Assembly (NCBI GenBank): GCA_022340805.1
Contig: JAJDNF010000054.1
Span: 1-64,000 of the forward strand
Reading direction: 5' to 3'
Origin: Chromatiaceae bacterium
Lineage (GTDB): Bacteria; Pseudomonadota; Gammaproteobacteria; Chromatiales; Chromatiaceae
Length of the DNA stretch: 64,000 nt
Positions within the stretch are counted from its first letter, which is position 1; each line of letters opens with the position of its first letter. Below, one piece after another: positions 38,313 through 46,811 of the stretch. The notes under the pieces are model-generated. The model was not told the DNA's origin, made no database searches, and was given only the letters and a program-made list of their open reading frames with translations. Position numbers and translations under genes: made by a program.

Positions 38313-40202
38313 TCACTCGCCCTGCACCAGTGCCACGACTGCGCCGGCCTTGTCGTGCGTGGCGCCGAAACGCCGGCGTTCGGGTACGAACCAGTTCAGG
38401 AGTTCGCCGAGCCGGGTCGTATCGTAGGCCGCACAGGCCTTGTCGACCTCGTCCAGGCGATTGGTCAGCAGATCCCAGCCGACCTCCCGATAGCGCGCGA
38501 GGCGGATCTGCTCATGGCTGGTATCCATCAGCTTCTCGCGCTCGTGGAACAATTCCTCGTGCAGTTTCTCGCCGGGTCGCAGGCCCGAATAGACGATCTT
38601 GATATCGCGCCCCGGCACCTTGCCCGAGAGGCGGATCATCTCCTCGGCCAGGCGGCTGATGTTGACCGGCTTGCCCATGTTGAGGACGAAGATCTCGCCC
38701 CCTTCGCCAAGCACGCTGGCCTGCATGATGAGCTGGCAGGCCTCGCGCACCGTCATGAAGTAGCGCTCCATCTGGGGGTGCGTAACGGTGACCGCCTCGC
38801 CGGCCCGGATCTGCTTTTCGAACAGCGGCACCACGCTGCCGGCGGACCCGAGTACGTTGCCGAAGCGCACGGTGATGAAGCGGGTCTCGGACTCGGCGTT
38901 CAGGTTCTGCACGTAGATCTCCGCGACCCGCTTGGTCACGCCCATGACATTGGCGGGGTTCACCGCCTTGTCGGTGGAGATCAGCACGAACTCCGAACAG
39001 CCGTAGCGGTCGGCGGCCTGCGCCACCACCTTGGTGCCGAGGATATTGTTCTTGACCGCCTCGCGCACCTGGGTCTCCAGCATCGGCACGTGCTTGTAGG
39101 CAGCGGCGTGGAAAACGACCTGGGGGTGATACCTGGCAAACAGCCGGTCACAGGCGACCGCGTCGGTGATGTCCGCGAGGTGGGCATGCAGCGACAGTTC
39201 GGAGAAATGTTCGCGCAGCTCGAGCTCGATGCTGTACAGGTTGTATTCGCTGTTCTCCAGCAGGATCAGTGCGGCCGGGCCCAGGCTGGCAATCTGCCGG
39301 CACAGCTCTGCGCCGATGGAGCCGCCGGCCCCGGTGATCATGATCACCTTGCCGGTCAGGCCCTCGCGGATCCGTGGCCAGTCCAGGTTGACCGGCTCGC
39401 GCCCGAGCAGGTCCTCGATGCGCACCTTGCGAAGCTCATTCACCCCGATCTGTCCACTCATCAGGTCTTCGAGGTGCGGTATCGTGCGAAACGGCACGCC
39501 ACATCTTTCGGCCAGCGCCACCAGGCGACGCATCTGCTTCGCATCGGCCGAGGGCACCGCCAGCATGATCAGGTCGATCGCCAGCTTCTGCACTACGCGT
39601 GGCATCGCGGCAACCGGACCGACAACCCTGACACCCTGGATCTCTTTACCGTGTTTGGTGCGATCGTCGTCAACGAAAGCCACCGGGCGGTAGGCCTGGC
39701 GCGGGTCACGCAGCATGTCGCGGACCAGCATGTCGCCGGCCTTGCCGGCATTGACGATCAGGACCCGCTGGGCCGAGCGGAAGTGCAGGCGGTGGTCCTT
39801 GGACCAGCGATAGAAAAACCGTGGCAGGGTCAGGCAGCCGAGCAGCACCAGACTGTACAGCACCATCAGCGAGCGCGGCATGTCGAACAGCAAGCCGGTC
39901 GCATAGAGGACCAGTGTGCTGCCCAGCACGCCGGCCCCGACCGCCTTGCCGATACGGACCAGGTCGGGCAGGGAGGCAAATCGCCACACGCCGCGGTACA
40001 GGCCGAAATGCCAATTGGCGAGTGCCTGCAGCGGCAATACCAGGACCAGGGCCAGCAGCGCCTCGCGCATCGCGGCCGCCGGGAAGACGCCGAGATCGAA
40101 GTGCAGCCAATAGGCGCCGAGCCAGGCCACCGGGATCATCAGGAGGTCGTGCAAAAAGGCAGCGATTCGGCTGCGCAAACGCTCCAGTGTCATCGTCTTC
40201 AT
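38313..40202 (-). CDS. membrane-anchored nucleoside-diphosphate-sugar 4,6-dehydratase (CapD/PglF/WbpM family)
   Basis: 629 residues. Four membrane helices lie in the first 140 residues. A CoA-binding-like Rossmann region follows (QRVLIVNAGKAGDMLVRDML), then the SDR catalytic domain (from about 290) with NAD loop MITGAGGSIGAELCRQI, AAYKHVPMLE and the catalytic segment ISTDKAVNPANVMGVTKR. Such enzymes make UDP-4-keto-6-deoxy-sugars at the start of bacillosamine, fucosamine or quinovosamine synthesis. It lies 25 bases before gspE on the same strand, but its content belongs with the glycan island. Confidence 0.92.
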   Translation of the reverse strand: MKTMTLERLRSRIAAFLHDLLMIPVAWLGAYWLHFDLGVFPAAAMREALLALVLVLPLQALANWHFGLYRGVWRFASLPDLVRIGKAVGAGVLGSTLVLYATGLLFDMPRSLMVLYSLVLLGCLTLPRFFYRWSKDHRLHFRSAQRVLIVNAGKAGDMLVRDMLRDPRQAYRPVAFVDDDRTKHGKEIQGVRVVGPVAAMPRVVQKLAIDLIMLAVPSADAKQMRRLVALAERCGVPFRTIPHLEDLMSGQIGVNELRKVRIEDLLGREPVNLDWPRIREGLTGKVIMITGAGGSIGAELCRQIASLGPAALILLENSEYNLYSIELELREHFSELSLHAHLADITDAVACDRLFARYHPQVVFHAAAYKHVPMLETQVREAVKNNILGTKVVAQAADRYGCSEFVLISTDKAVNPANVMGVTKRVAEIYVQNLNAESETRFITVRFGNVLGSAGSVVPLFEKQIRAGEAVTVTHPQMERYFMTVREACQLIMQASVLGEGGEIFVLNMGKPVNISRLAEEMIRLSGKVPGRDIKIVYSGLRPGEKLHEELFHEREKLMDTSHEQIRLARYREVGWDLLTNRLDEVDKACAAYDTTRLGELLNWFVPERRRFGATHDKAGAVVALVQGE

Positions 40203-40828
40203 CTCACTCCAGGTGACTTGCTTCGTTCGTCCGCAACGGCTTGGATGTCCGGATCCCTGCCAGACCCGTGCTGGAGAATCGTTGGCGGTATCCTGGGACG
40301 GCGACCGGCGCAGATAAGTATCTTCGCATAAATACGGTGATTATCCCAGGCTGGGCGAGGGAAAACCCGGACATGAACCCTTCAGCTGTCACTGCTCGAA
40401 TAATGTCTGTGGGCCGATTTTCGGCGCAAGAGTCAACAGGTTGTGCGATAGAAATCACATTCCTTGCGAATCTTGCGGATGTTACCCCCTGGCCGTCGAA
40501 AGGTGCAATGAGGTGCCCTGTGCTGATGCCGGCGATCGCGGCGGACCGCGCTCGCGCCAGCCACGCAGTGGACCTGCGTCGGACACCGCTGTCGCCGGGC
40601 ATGCCCTTGTGGTCTTGCCGCCGGGCATGATGGTCGGCCCAGCACCCTGGATCTGCATCCGGCAACAGGCCATGTCCAGGCGGCGAGAATAGGCTTGCGG
40701 GTTGCCTGTGGGGGTCTTACCCTTCCCGGGTCATCTTGTCGTGGTTTTCACTTAATGCTGGCTCGCACGGCTGCTTGCCCCGCTGTCCCCGTGCCGGCCA
40801 GGGCCGGGGGGCTGCCCTGGGTGCCTGA
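40203..40828. other. 626-base divergent intergenic region
   Basis: It separates the minus-strand dehydratase from the plus-strand glycosyltransferase series, so it should contain promoters for both. I saw no clear -35/-10 pair, no ops/JUMPstart element and no convincing small gene. The stretch 40310-40480 is more A/T-rich than the rest and is the likeliest promoter region. Confidence 0.4.
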
Positions 40829-42004
40829 TTGAACCGCAACGCCCCCCAGCCCGGTCGCATACGTCGGCTGGGCCTGATAACCAGTCAGGCCTTCTCGCTG
40901 CACAATTTCCGCGGCCCGTTGATCCGCGAGTGGGTGGCGCGTGGCATCCATGTGCTTGCGTTGGCGCCGGACTACGACGATGCCAGCCGCCAGGGGGTGG
41001 CCGCGCTGGGCGCCGAGCCAGTGGAGTTCCGGCTCGAACGTGCCTCGATACGGCCACTGCGCGATACGCTCGACCTGATCGCGCTGACCCGCCTGCTGCG
41101 CAGCCTGGATCTTGATGCGACGTTGACCTATTTCATCAAGCCGGTGGTTTACGGCACGCTGGCGGCCAGGCTGGCGGGCATCGGGCATCGTTTTGCGATG
41201 GTCGAGGGGGCCGGGTACGTGTTTTCGGAGGCCAAGGGTGGCGCCTCGCCATCCCAGCGGCTGCTCAGGCAGGCGGTGACCCTGATGTACAGGGCCGCGC
41301 TGCGCGGCGCGGACGCGGTGTTTTTCCTCAATGCCGATGACGTCGAGCTGTTCCGGGGGCGACGCATGGTCGCGTCGGGGCAGGTGGTTCAGCTCGGTGG
41401 CATCGGCGTGGAACTCGACCGGTTCGCGATGGCGCCACCGGTGCTGGCCCCGGTGACTTTCATCCTGGCGGCGCGCTTGCTGGCCCACAAGGGTGTCTAC
41501 GATTTCGTCGAGGCGGCAAGACGCATGCGCTCGCAGCACCCCGAGGTGCGTTTCCTGCTGCTCGGCAGCCCGGACGTCAATCCCGCCAGTGTCAGTGAAC
41601 GGCAGTTGCGCGACTGGATGGCGGAAGGCGTGGTCGAGTGGCAGGCGCATGTCCCGGATGTAAGGCCCTGGCTCGCCCGGGCCAGCGTTTACGTGCTGCC
41701 ATCCTGGTATCGCGAGGGCGTGCCGCGTGGCATACAGGAGGCGATGGCGATGGGCCGGCCGATCGTGACCACCGACATGCCGGGTTGTCGCGATACGGTC
41801 GAGCACGGCGTCAACGGTCTGCTCGTGCCGCCGCACGATCCCGACGCGCTGGTGGCCGCGCTGAGCCGGTTCATCGCCACGCCGCAGCTGATCGCGGACA
41901 TGGGGCGCGCAAGCCGGGCGCGGGCCGAGGCGCTGTTCGACGTCCGCCGGGTCAACGCGCTGGTGCTGCGCAGCATGGGGCTGGAGACGGACATTGAGCA
42001 GTGA
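40829..42004 (+). CDS. GT4-family glycosyltransferase
   Basis: 391 residues from a TTG at 40829. GT-B fold: the N-terminal domain has GLITSQAFSLHNFRGPLIRE and EGAGYVFSEAKGG. The C-terminal domain has the donor-binding pattern EGVPRGIQEAMAMGRPIVTT, containing the E-x7-E motif, and HGVNGLLVPPHDPDAL. It is a retaining transferase acting on nucleotide sugars in the cytoplasm; donor and acceptor are not deducible. First gene of a run of plus-strand glycan genes, overlapping the next gene. Confidence 0.9.
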   Translation: MNRNAPQPGRIRRLGLITSQAFSLHNFRGPLIREWVARGIHVLALAPDYDDASRQGVAALGAEPVEFRLERASIRPLRDTLDLIALTRLLRSLDLDATLTYFIKPVVYGTLAARLAGIGHRFAMVEGAGYVFSEAKGGASPSQRLLRQAVTLMYRAALRGADAVFFLNADDVELFRGRRMVASGQVVQLGGIGVELDRFAMAPPVLAPVTFILAARLLAHKGVYDFVEAARRMRSQHPEVRFLLLGSPDVNPASVSERQLRDWMAEGVVEWQAHVPDVRPWLARASVYVLPSWYREGVPRGIQEAMAMGRPIVTTDMPGCRDTVEHGVNGLLVPPHDPDALVAALSRFIATPQLIADMGRASRARAEALFDVRRVNALVLRSMGLETDIEQ

Positions 42005-43001
42005 GCCGCCGGTGTACATCCTGCTGGCGACCTACAACGGCGAGCGCTTTCTCGCCGCGCAGCTCGACAGCCTGGTCGCGCAGGATCACGGCAACTGGAT
42101 CCTGCTGGTGCGCGACGATGGCAGCAGTGACCGCACGCCGCAGCTTGTCGAGCGGTTCGCGCGCAGCGACCCGCGGGTACGCATCGTTGCGTCGCATGCC
42201 GGGCGGCTGGGGAGTGCCGCCAGTTTCTTCGTGCTCATGCAACAGGCGCTGGACGACGGCGCCCGGTATTTCGCGCTGTGTGATCAGGACGATGTGTGGC
42301 AGCCAGACAAGCTGTCGCGCCAGCACGCCGCGCTGCGTGGACTCGAGCGCGCCAGCCCGCCAGGCACGGCCGCGTTGTGCTGGTCCGATCTGAGCTGGAT
42401 AGATGCCGGCGACAGGGTCCTGGCGGGCTCGCATTTTCACGCAGCAGGGCTGGCCACGGCGCTGTCGGGTGCCGGGCCATGGCTGCTGGCGATGAACGCG
42501 GTTCCCGGCTGCGCGATGTTCGGCAATCGCGCGCTATTGGAAAGGGCGTTGCCGCAGCCGGCGGGTGTCGAGCATCACGACTGGTGGCTGGTGCTGCTGG
42601 CCGCCGCCTCGGGTCGCATACGGGTGATCGAGGCGCCGCTGGTCGGGTATCGGCAGCATGCCGCGAACGCAGTCGGTGCGGCCTCGCTACGCGACAAACT
42701 GCTGAACACGCTGCGTTCGCCGGCGCGGATGCTGGCGCAGGGCCGGACCACCTACTGGCAGGCAGTGGTGAACGCGACTTGCCTGCGCCAGCGCCTCGGC
42801 CGCGCGGGTCTGGCCCCGGGTTGGGACAGTGCGGTCGAGCATGCCGTCGAGCAGCTGGGGGCAGCCTCGGCCTGGCGGCGGCTGCGGGCGGTTATGCGTG
42901 GGCCGGTGCGCCGGCTCGGCTGGGCGCGCAACCTGCTGATGCTTGCCTCGGCCGTCGGATCCGCCGCAGGTGCGCCTGCGGATCGGTCTGGCAGGACCTA
43001 G
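41994..43001 (+). CDS. GT2-family glycosyltransferase (rhamnosyltransferase-like)
   Basis: 335 residues from a TTG at 41994, overlapping the previous stop by 11 bases. GT-A fold with YILLATYNGERFLAAQLDSL, then LLVRDDGSSDRTPQLV (nucleotide-binding Asp) and the DxD-equivalent FALCDQDDVWQPDKL. HHDWWLVLLAA corresponds to the acceptor loop. The DQDDVWxPxKL pattern is common in rhamnosyl- and related transferases for O-antigen. The remaining 293 bases to the next gene contain nothing recognisable. Confidence 0.9.
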   Translation: MSSEPPVYILLATYNGERFLAAQLDSLVAQDHGNWILLVRDDGSSDRTPQLVERFARSDPRVRIVASHAGRLGSAASFFVLMQQALDDGARYFALCDQDDVWQPDKLSRQHAALRGLERASPPGTAALCWSDLSWIDAGDRVLAGSHFHAAGLATALSGAGPWLLAMNAVPGCAMFGNRALLERALPQPAGVEHHDWWLVLLAAASGRIRVIEAPLVGYRQHAANAVGAASLRDKLLNTLRSPARMLAQGRTTYWQAVVNATCLRQRLGRAGLAPGWDSAVEHAVEQLGAASAWRRLRAVMRGPVRRLGWARNLLMLASAVGSAAGAPADRSGRT

Positions 43002-43294
43002 CAAGGTCACTGGTGGGTGTCTTGCGCGGCCTGGTTCTGGTCGGCGGCGGGCCAGGCGGTTCGGCGCGGCGTCGAAAACCGCCCGCGGCCGGTCAGGGCG
43101 AGAGACCGCCAGGACCATCCTCCTTATCGGCTTGCGAGGGCGGGTGGTGTGCGGGTATGTGCACCTCCTGCACGAGGCGGCCGTGGACGGCCGCTGTGTC
43201 AGTGGGGCGCCGGTATACCGAGCCTTGACTGCACCCTTGTGCGGGGGTAGGGTGTCGCGCCCTCGAAACTGGCCAACTACTGCGAAGCGCGTCA

Positions 43295-44086
43295 ATGCCG
43301 GAACACCCAATTGCTTCATTTATCGAGCAGCATAATGAACGCGAGGTGAGGCGTGATGAGGGTGCCTTTTCTCACTGGATGGGGGTCAACTGCGAGATCC
43401 ATCCGAACGACGAGATATTCCGGTTTTTTTACCATCATCCGAGTTCGGTGAACCCGGTCAGGGACTACCTTGCGGATGGCTGGCGGACGCTGTGCGAGTT
43501 GATGGTGTTGCTGGAGAGGGTGGATCGGCCGCTGCTGAAAACCGCCTCCCTGCTCGAATTCGCCAGTGGCTACGGACGTTTTACGCGTCACCTGGCCAGG
43601 TTCATGGACGCACAGGCGCTGTATGCCGCAGACGTCATGCCGGGTTCCGCGGAGTTTGTTCGAGAACGCTTCGGCGTGCAGGGCTTCTACTCCAGCACCG
43701 ACCCCAAGTCGCTCAACCTGCCGCGCGCATTCGACACGGTCTTCGTACTCTCGCTCTTCACCCACCTGCCAGCCGCCACGTGGCGGTCGTGGCTGGAACG
43801 ACTCTTCGCGGCGCTACAGCCTGGCGGTGCGCTGATCTTTTCCACGCACGGGACCGGATTCGCCGTCCGTCACGGGATCAAGCTGAACGAGCGGGGTTAC
43901 CATTTCATCCGCTCGAGCGAATCATCCACCCTGGGTGCCGGTGAGTACGGCACCACGTTCACGTCCGAGCGTTTTGTCCGCGATGCCGTCGCCGCGCTGC
44001 CTGGGGCCCGCATCGAACAATATTCCGCGGACTACTTCTGGTCAGGGCAGGATGCCTGGGTCGTCAGCAACGGGGCCAAATCGTGA
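43295..44086 (+). CDS. class I SAM-dependent methyltransferase
   Basis: 263 residues. The SAM-binding motif I is SLLEFASGYGRFTRHLA (about residues 86-102), followed by the acidic strand at ALYAADVMP and a late motif LQPGGALIFSTHGTG. The N-terminal 80 residues (including HPNDEIFRFFYHHPSSVNPV) are probably substrate-recognition helices. It overlaps the next gene (stop TGA, start GTGA type at 44083), indicating coupled translation. Substrate unknown; probably a sugar or lipid-linked glycan. Confidence 0.85.
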   Translation: MPEHPIASFIEQHNEREVRRDEGAFSHWMGVNCEIHPNDEIFRFFYHHPSSVNPVRDYLADGWRTLCELMVLLERVDRPLLKTASLLEFASGYGRFTRHLARFMDAQALYAADVMPGSAEFVRERFGVQGFYSSTDPKSLNLPRAFDTVFVLSLFTHLPAATWRSWLERLFAALQPGGALIFSTHGTGFAVRHGIKLNERGYHFIRSSESSTLGAGEYGTTFTSERFVRDAVAALPGARIEQYSADYFWSGQDAWVVSNGAKS

Positions 44087-44643
44087 AAATCAGCATAGGG
44101 GCTGGACAGCGCAGGTTGCCAGGCTGGGTCCATCTCGACATCGACCCGGCCACCCGGCCTGACATCCTGGCCGATATCAGCGCGCCGCTGCCATTGCCCG
44201 ATCGCTCGGTCGAATGCCTGCTGTGCGAAGAGGTGATCACGCAGATACCGCTGGATGCGGCGCAGCGTTTCATGCACGACTGTCGCCGTGTGCTTCGCCC
44301 GGACGGCGTCATGCGTGTGCTGATGCCCGATCTGAGGCGCCTGGTCACGGCGTACTTGGATAACCCGCAGTGGTTGATCGAGATCTGGCGCGAGCAGGTA
44401 GGCCTGCCGCTCGTGACGGGCACCGCCGCAGAGGTGGTCAATGTGGGAATGCGTGCGGTGGGCCCCTTCGTCTACGATCTGGAGACGTTTGTCGTTCTGA
44501 CGTCCAGGGCCGGCCTCGATGTTCGGCAGGTTGCCTACAATGAGTCCAGCCACCCGGCCATGCGTAATATCGACCTGCGTCGTCCCGATCGGAGCGTCAG
44601 CATCTACCTCGAGTTGCGGCCGTCCGAGGCGGTGGCCGGGTAA
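44083..44643 (+). CDS. methyltransferase-like protein (class I fold)
   Basis: 186 residues. It opens with the compact motif KISIGAGQRRLPGWVHLDID, typical of predicted SAM-dependent methyltransferases in polysaccharide loci, followed by LPLPDRSVECLLCEEVI and VLRPDGVMRVLMPDL. The glycine-rich loop is short (GAGQRR), so SAM binding is likely but activity is uncertain. It is coupled to the preceding methyltransferase and followed after 18 bases by the deacetylase. Confidence 0.8.
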   Translation: MKISIGAGQRRLPGWVHLDIDPATRPDILADISAPLPLPDRSVECLLCEEVITQIPLDAAQRFMHDCRRVLRPDGVMRVLMPDLRRLVTAYLDNPQWLIEIWREQVGLPLVTGTAAEVVNVGMRAVGPFVYDLETFVVLTSRAGLDVRQVAYNESSHPAMRNIDLRRPDRSVSIYLELRPSEAVAG

Positions 44644-44661
44644 CCGCGGCTGCACCGGGCC

Positions 44662-45453
44662 ATGCCGCGCACCATCCTCACCTATCACCCGGCACGCATG
44701 GAAAGCCTTACGCGCGCCGGTTGTGACCTGCTTGCGCTGGAGGCGGACCTGGCGCTGCTTGCCGCGCGCGGGATCCCGGTGGTTTCGCTTGGCGATATCC
44801 TTTCGCCCGACTGTGAACACGGTGTTGCGATTACCTTCGATGATGGCGCCCGCATGGACGCGGAGAGTTATGTGCATCCAAGGCATGGGGCGCTTCCCTC
44901 TGCGCTGGATATTCTGCGCCGCTTCGGCCAGCGGCTGCCGCGCCTCAAGGTTGCCAGTTTTGTGATCGCCTCGCCGGCGGCGCGCATGGGGATACAGGCG
45001 ACCCTGACGGCAGAGTATGGTCCCGAGCTACTCCACCAGCGCTGGTGGGGCGACGCCCAGCACAGTGGCCTGATGCAGATAGAAAACCACTCCTGGGATC
45101 ACAATCACCCGGTCCTCGCGCGCAGCGTTCAGCGCGACAATGTCCGCGGCCGGTTTGATGTGATTGAAACCGAGGCCGAGGCTGAGGCCGAAATCGCTCG
45201 GGCCAGCGATTACATCGCTGCACAGACCGGAATGCGCCCGGTCTATTTTGCCTACCCCTTTGGTCAGACCAACGATTTCCTGGCGACCGATTATCTGCCC
45301 CGGCGGGGGGCGGCGATCGGCCTCCGCGCGGCATTTACCACCGATCCGAGGCCGTTGAATGACGACGACAGCCGCTGGCTGTTGCCGCGCTACGTGTGTG
45401 GCCGCGACTGGTGTGACGACCTGGGCTTGGAGCGATTGATCACGGCGCCGTGA
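44662..45453 (+). CDS. polysaccharide deacetylase (NodB homology, CE4-like)
   Basis: 263 residues. It contains the CE4 motifs in order: motif 1 VAITFDDGARMD (catalytic base and metal Asp), motif 2 IENHSWDHNHPVL (metal histidines), motif 3-like PVYFAYPFGQTND. No signal peptide is visible, so it probably acts on cytoplasmic or lipid-linked intermediates rather than in the periplasm. The insertion before motif 2 is longer than in minimal NodB proteins. It removes N- or O-acetyl groups from sugars by family; the specific substrate is unknown. Confidence 0.85.
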   Translation: MPRTILTYHPARMESLTRAGCDLLALEADLALLAARGIPVVSLGDILSPDCEHGVAITFDDGARMDAESYVHPRHGALPSALDILRRFGQRLPRLKVASFVIASPAARMGIQATLTAEYGPELLHQRWWGDAQHSGLMQIENHSWDHNHPVLARSVQRDNVRGRFDVIETEAEAEAEIARASDYIAAQTGMRPVYFAYPFGQTNDFLATDYLPRRGAAIGLRAAFTTDPRPLNDDDSRWLLPRYVCGRDWCDDLGLERLITAP

Positions 45454-46120
45454 TGTGCGCCGGTGGCCCGCGGGAAAGGCACTCGTGTCGCGTGGCCGTG
45501 TGTCTGGCGGCTTGACGAGGGTTAGCCTGTATCTTGGACAGGCGCTCATGGGCCAAACAGCGAAGCCCGATGTGGTTGCTGGAAGTCCCATTTTTACAAA
45601 GATTTGCTGGAGGCTACAGTTTGTAACCGGCCCACGATCTATCCGGGCCCTCGCTTGTCCATGCCCGCCTGCACTTGCTGTTCACTCAACTCATAGAAAC
45701 GGCTGTGCCTTTCGCTCCACAGCGGCGTCCGGCCACGCCTGTCCGGCGCGATCATTCCGGGTACTGGTACAACATGCAGTTCAGGTGGTCAGCAGTACGC
45801 CGGATGGGCGCCGAGCCGGGTCCGCGCGAGGTCAATTGCGTGGTCTGTGACCGGATGCACGGTCTGCGCCGAGCGCCCGATCGGTTTTCGCGTGATACTT
45901 ATTGCGAATGCTGCGGGCGGCTATGTGCCGGCGGCGGAGGCGTCCCGGCATGGCGGTCCTGGCGGCAATCCCGCTGAATCCATCCCAACCCGTTGGGAAT
46001 GGTTAACGCTCGCCGGGGGTTCGTTTATCGTGCGCGGCTCGGGACGCGCGTTAATGGTGGCTCAGCAGTGCGTTTGCGCTGCTGTGGCGCGGTGGCCGAG
46101 GCGAGAATTGCCACATGCCC
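45454..46120. other. about 670-base region without a recognised gene
   Basis: Several short open frames exist on both strands but none has a family pattern, a ribosome-binding site and a credible length together. A 6-bp inverted repeat CCCAAC/GTTGGG occurs at about 45987-46000 without a T-tract. It may contain degraded sequence; I cannot identify the parent. Confidence 0.4.
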
Positions 46121-46148
46121 TTGCTTAGTGCGCATATTGTCTTAAAAT
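46121..46148 (+). promoter_or_regulatory. probable sigma70 promoter of the lipoprotein gene
   Basis: TTGCTT (46121-46126) and TAAAAT (46143-46148, five of six consensus bases) with a 16-base spacer, ending about 30 bases before the GTG/ATG region of the lipoprotein gene at 46180. The short leader and A/T-rich setting support it. Confidence 0.45.
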
Positions 46149-46179
46149 AACCGCAAATCCTGCGAATGGGCATGAATTA

Positions 46180-46638
46180 ATGGTCACAGGTCGGTGTAAA
46201 GCAGAGGGTTTTTGCTGGTGGCCCAGTTCTTGCTGCGTTTTGGCCCGGGTCGGGGTGTTGGTGTTGCTGGCCGTGGCCCTGACCGGATGTGCAGGCCTGC
46301 TGGGTGAGCCAATGACGCCCGAGCAGGTTGTTGCGAAGCGTGCCCAGGCACGCTGGGATGCGCTTGTTGCGGGCGAATGGGAAACCGCCTATAGTTTCGC
46401 GACCCCGGCCTATCGGGCGGTCGTTGATGCGCAGCGGTTTCAGCGCAGCCACGGTGGCCAGCCGAGCTGGCTCGGGGCAAAAGTGCGTGATGTGCAGTGT
46501 CGCGAGGACGTTTGCGATGCAACGGTCAGGCTAAAGTACAGTTCGCCGCTGCCGCCACGTTCGCATGCCATTGAAACCGACTACATCGAACGCTGGATCT
46601 TGGATGGCGGAAACTGGTGGATCTATCTGAAGCCTTAG
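46180..46638 (+). CDS. small outer-membrane-type lipoprotein of unknown function
   Basis: 152 residues as drawn from the ATG at 46180; translation could also begin at one of the GTG codons nearer the lipobox (VLVLLAVALTGCAG), which would give a more usual signal peptide. The mature part is about 110 residues with KRAQARWDALVAGEWETAY and YIERWILDGGNWWIYLKP, reminiscent of small NTF2-like domains. Two cysteines in the sequence QCREDVCDA may form a disulfide. Function unknown. It lies upstream of the abundant surface protein but with its own promoter-like sequence. Confidence 0.75.
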   Translation: MVTGRCKAEGFCWWPSSCCVLARVGVLVLLAVALTGCAGLLGEPMTPEQVVAKRAQARWDALVAGEWETAYSFATPAYRAVVDAQRFQRSHGGQPSWLGAKVRDVQCREDVCDATVRLKYSSPLPPRSHAIETDYIERWILDGGNWWIYLKP

Positions 46639-46712
46639 GCAGCAATTTGTAGCGTCGATGGAACTGCTGCGTATGGCTTTAAGACACAACTTGCGGAGTG
46701 CGCGACCGTATG

Positions 46713-46740
46713 TTGTACAGGTTGGGACTTATGTTACTAT
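46713..46740 (+). promoter_or_regulatory. candidate promoter of the secreted surface protein
   Basis: TTGTAC (46713-46718) and TACTAT (46735-46740) with a 16-base spacer, about 70 bases before the start codon. The leader is A/T-rich and ends in a strong AGGAG ribosome-binding site at about 46800. The -10 matches only four of six consensus bases, hence moderate confidence. Confidence 0.4.
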
Positions 46741-46811
46741 TTATGGCAGCGTAAGGTCCCGAAAAACGTTGCGCAAAAATCAAGCTTGACTTTAGTTCTA
46801 AGGAGTTCTCA

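Noticed and set aside
38205..40331. Plus-strand open frame of about 700 codons opposite the CapD-like dehydratase
   Set aside because: Antisense shadow of an intact SDR gene; no ribosome-binding site or family pattern.
45675..45977. Short plus-strand frame with paired cysteines (VNCVVCDRMHG and CECCGRLCAG)
   Set aside because: The spacing of the cysteines fits no zinc-finger family I know, there is no ribosome-binding site, and the start context is poor.
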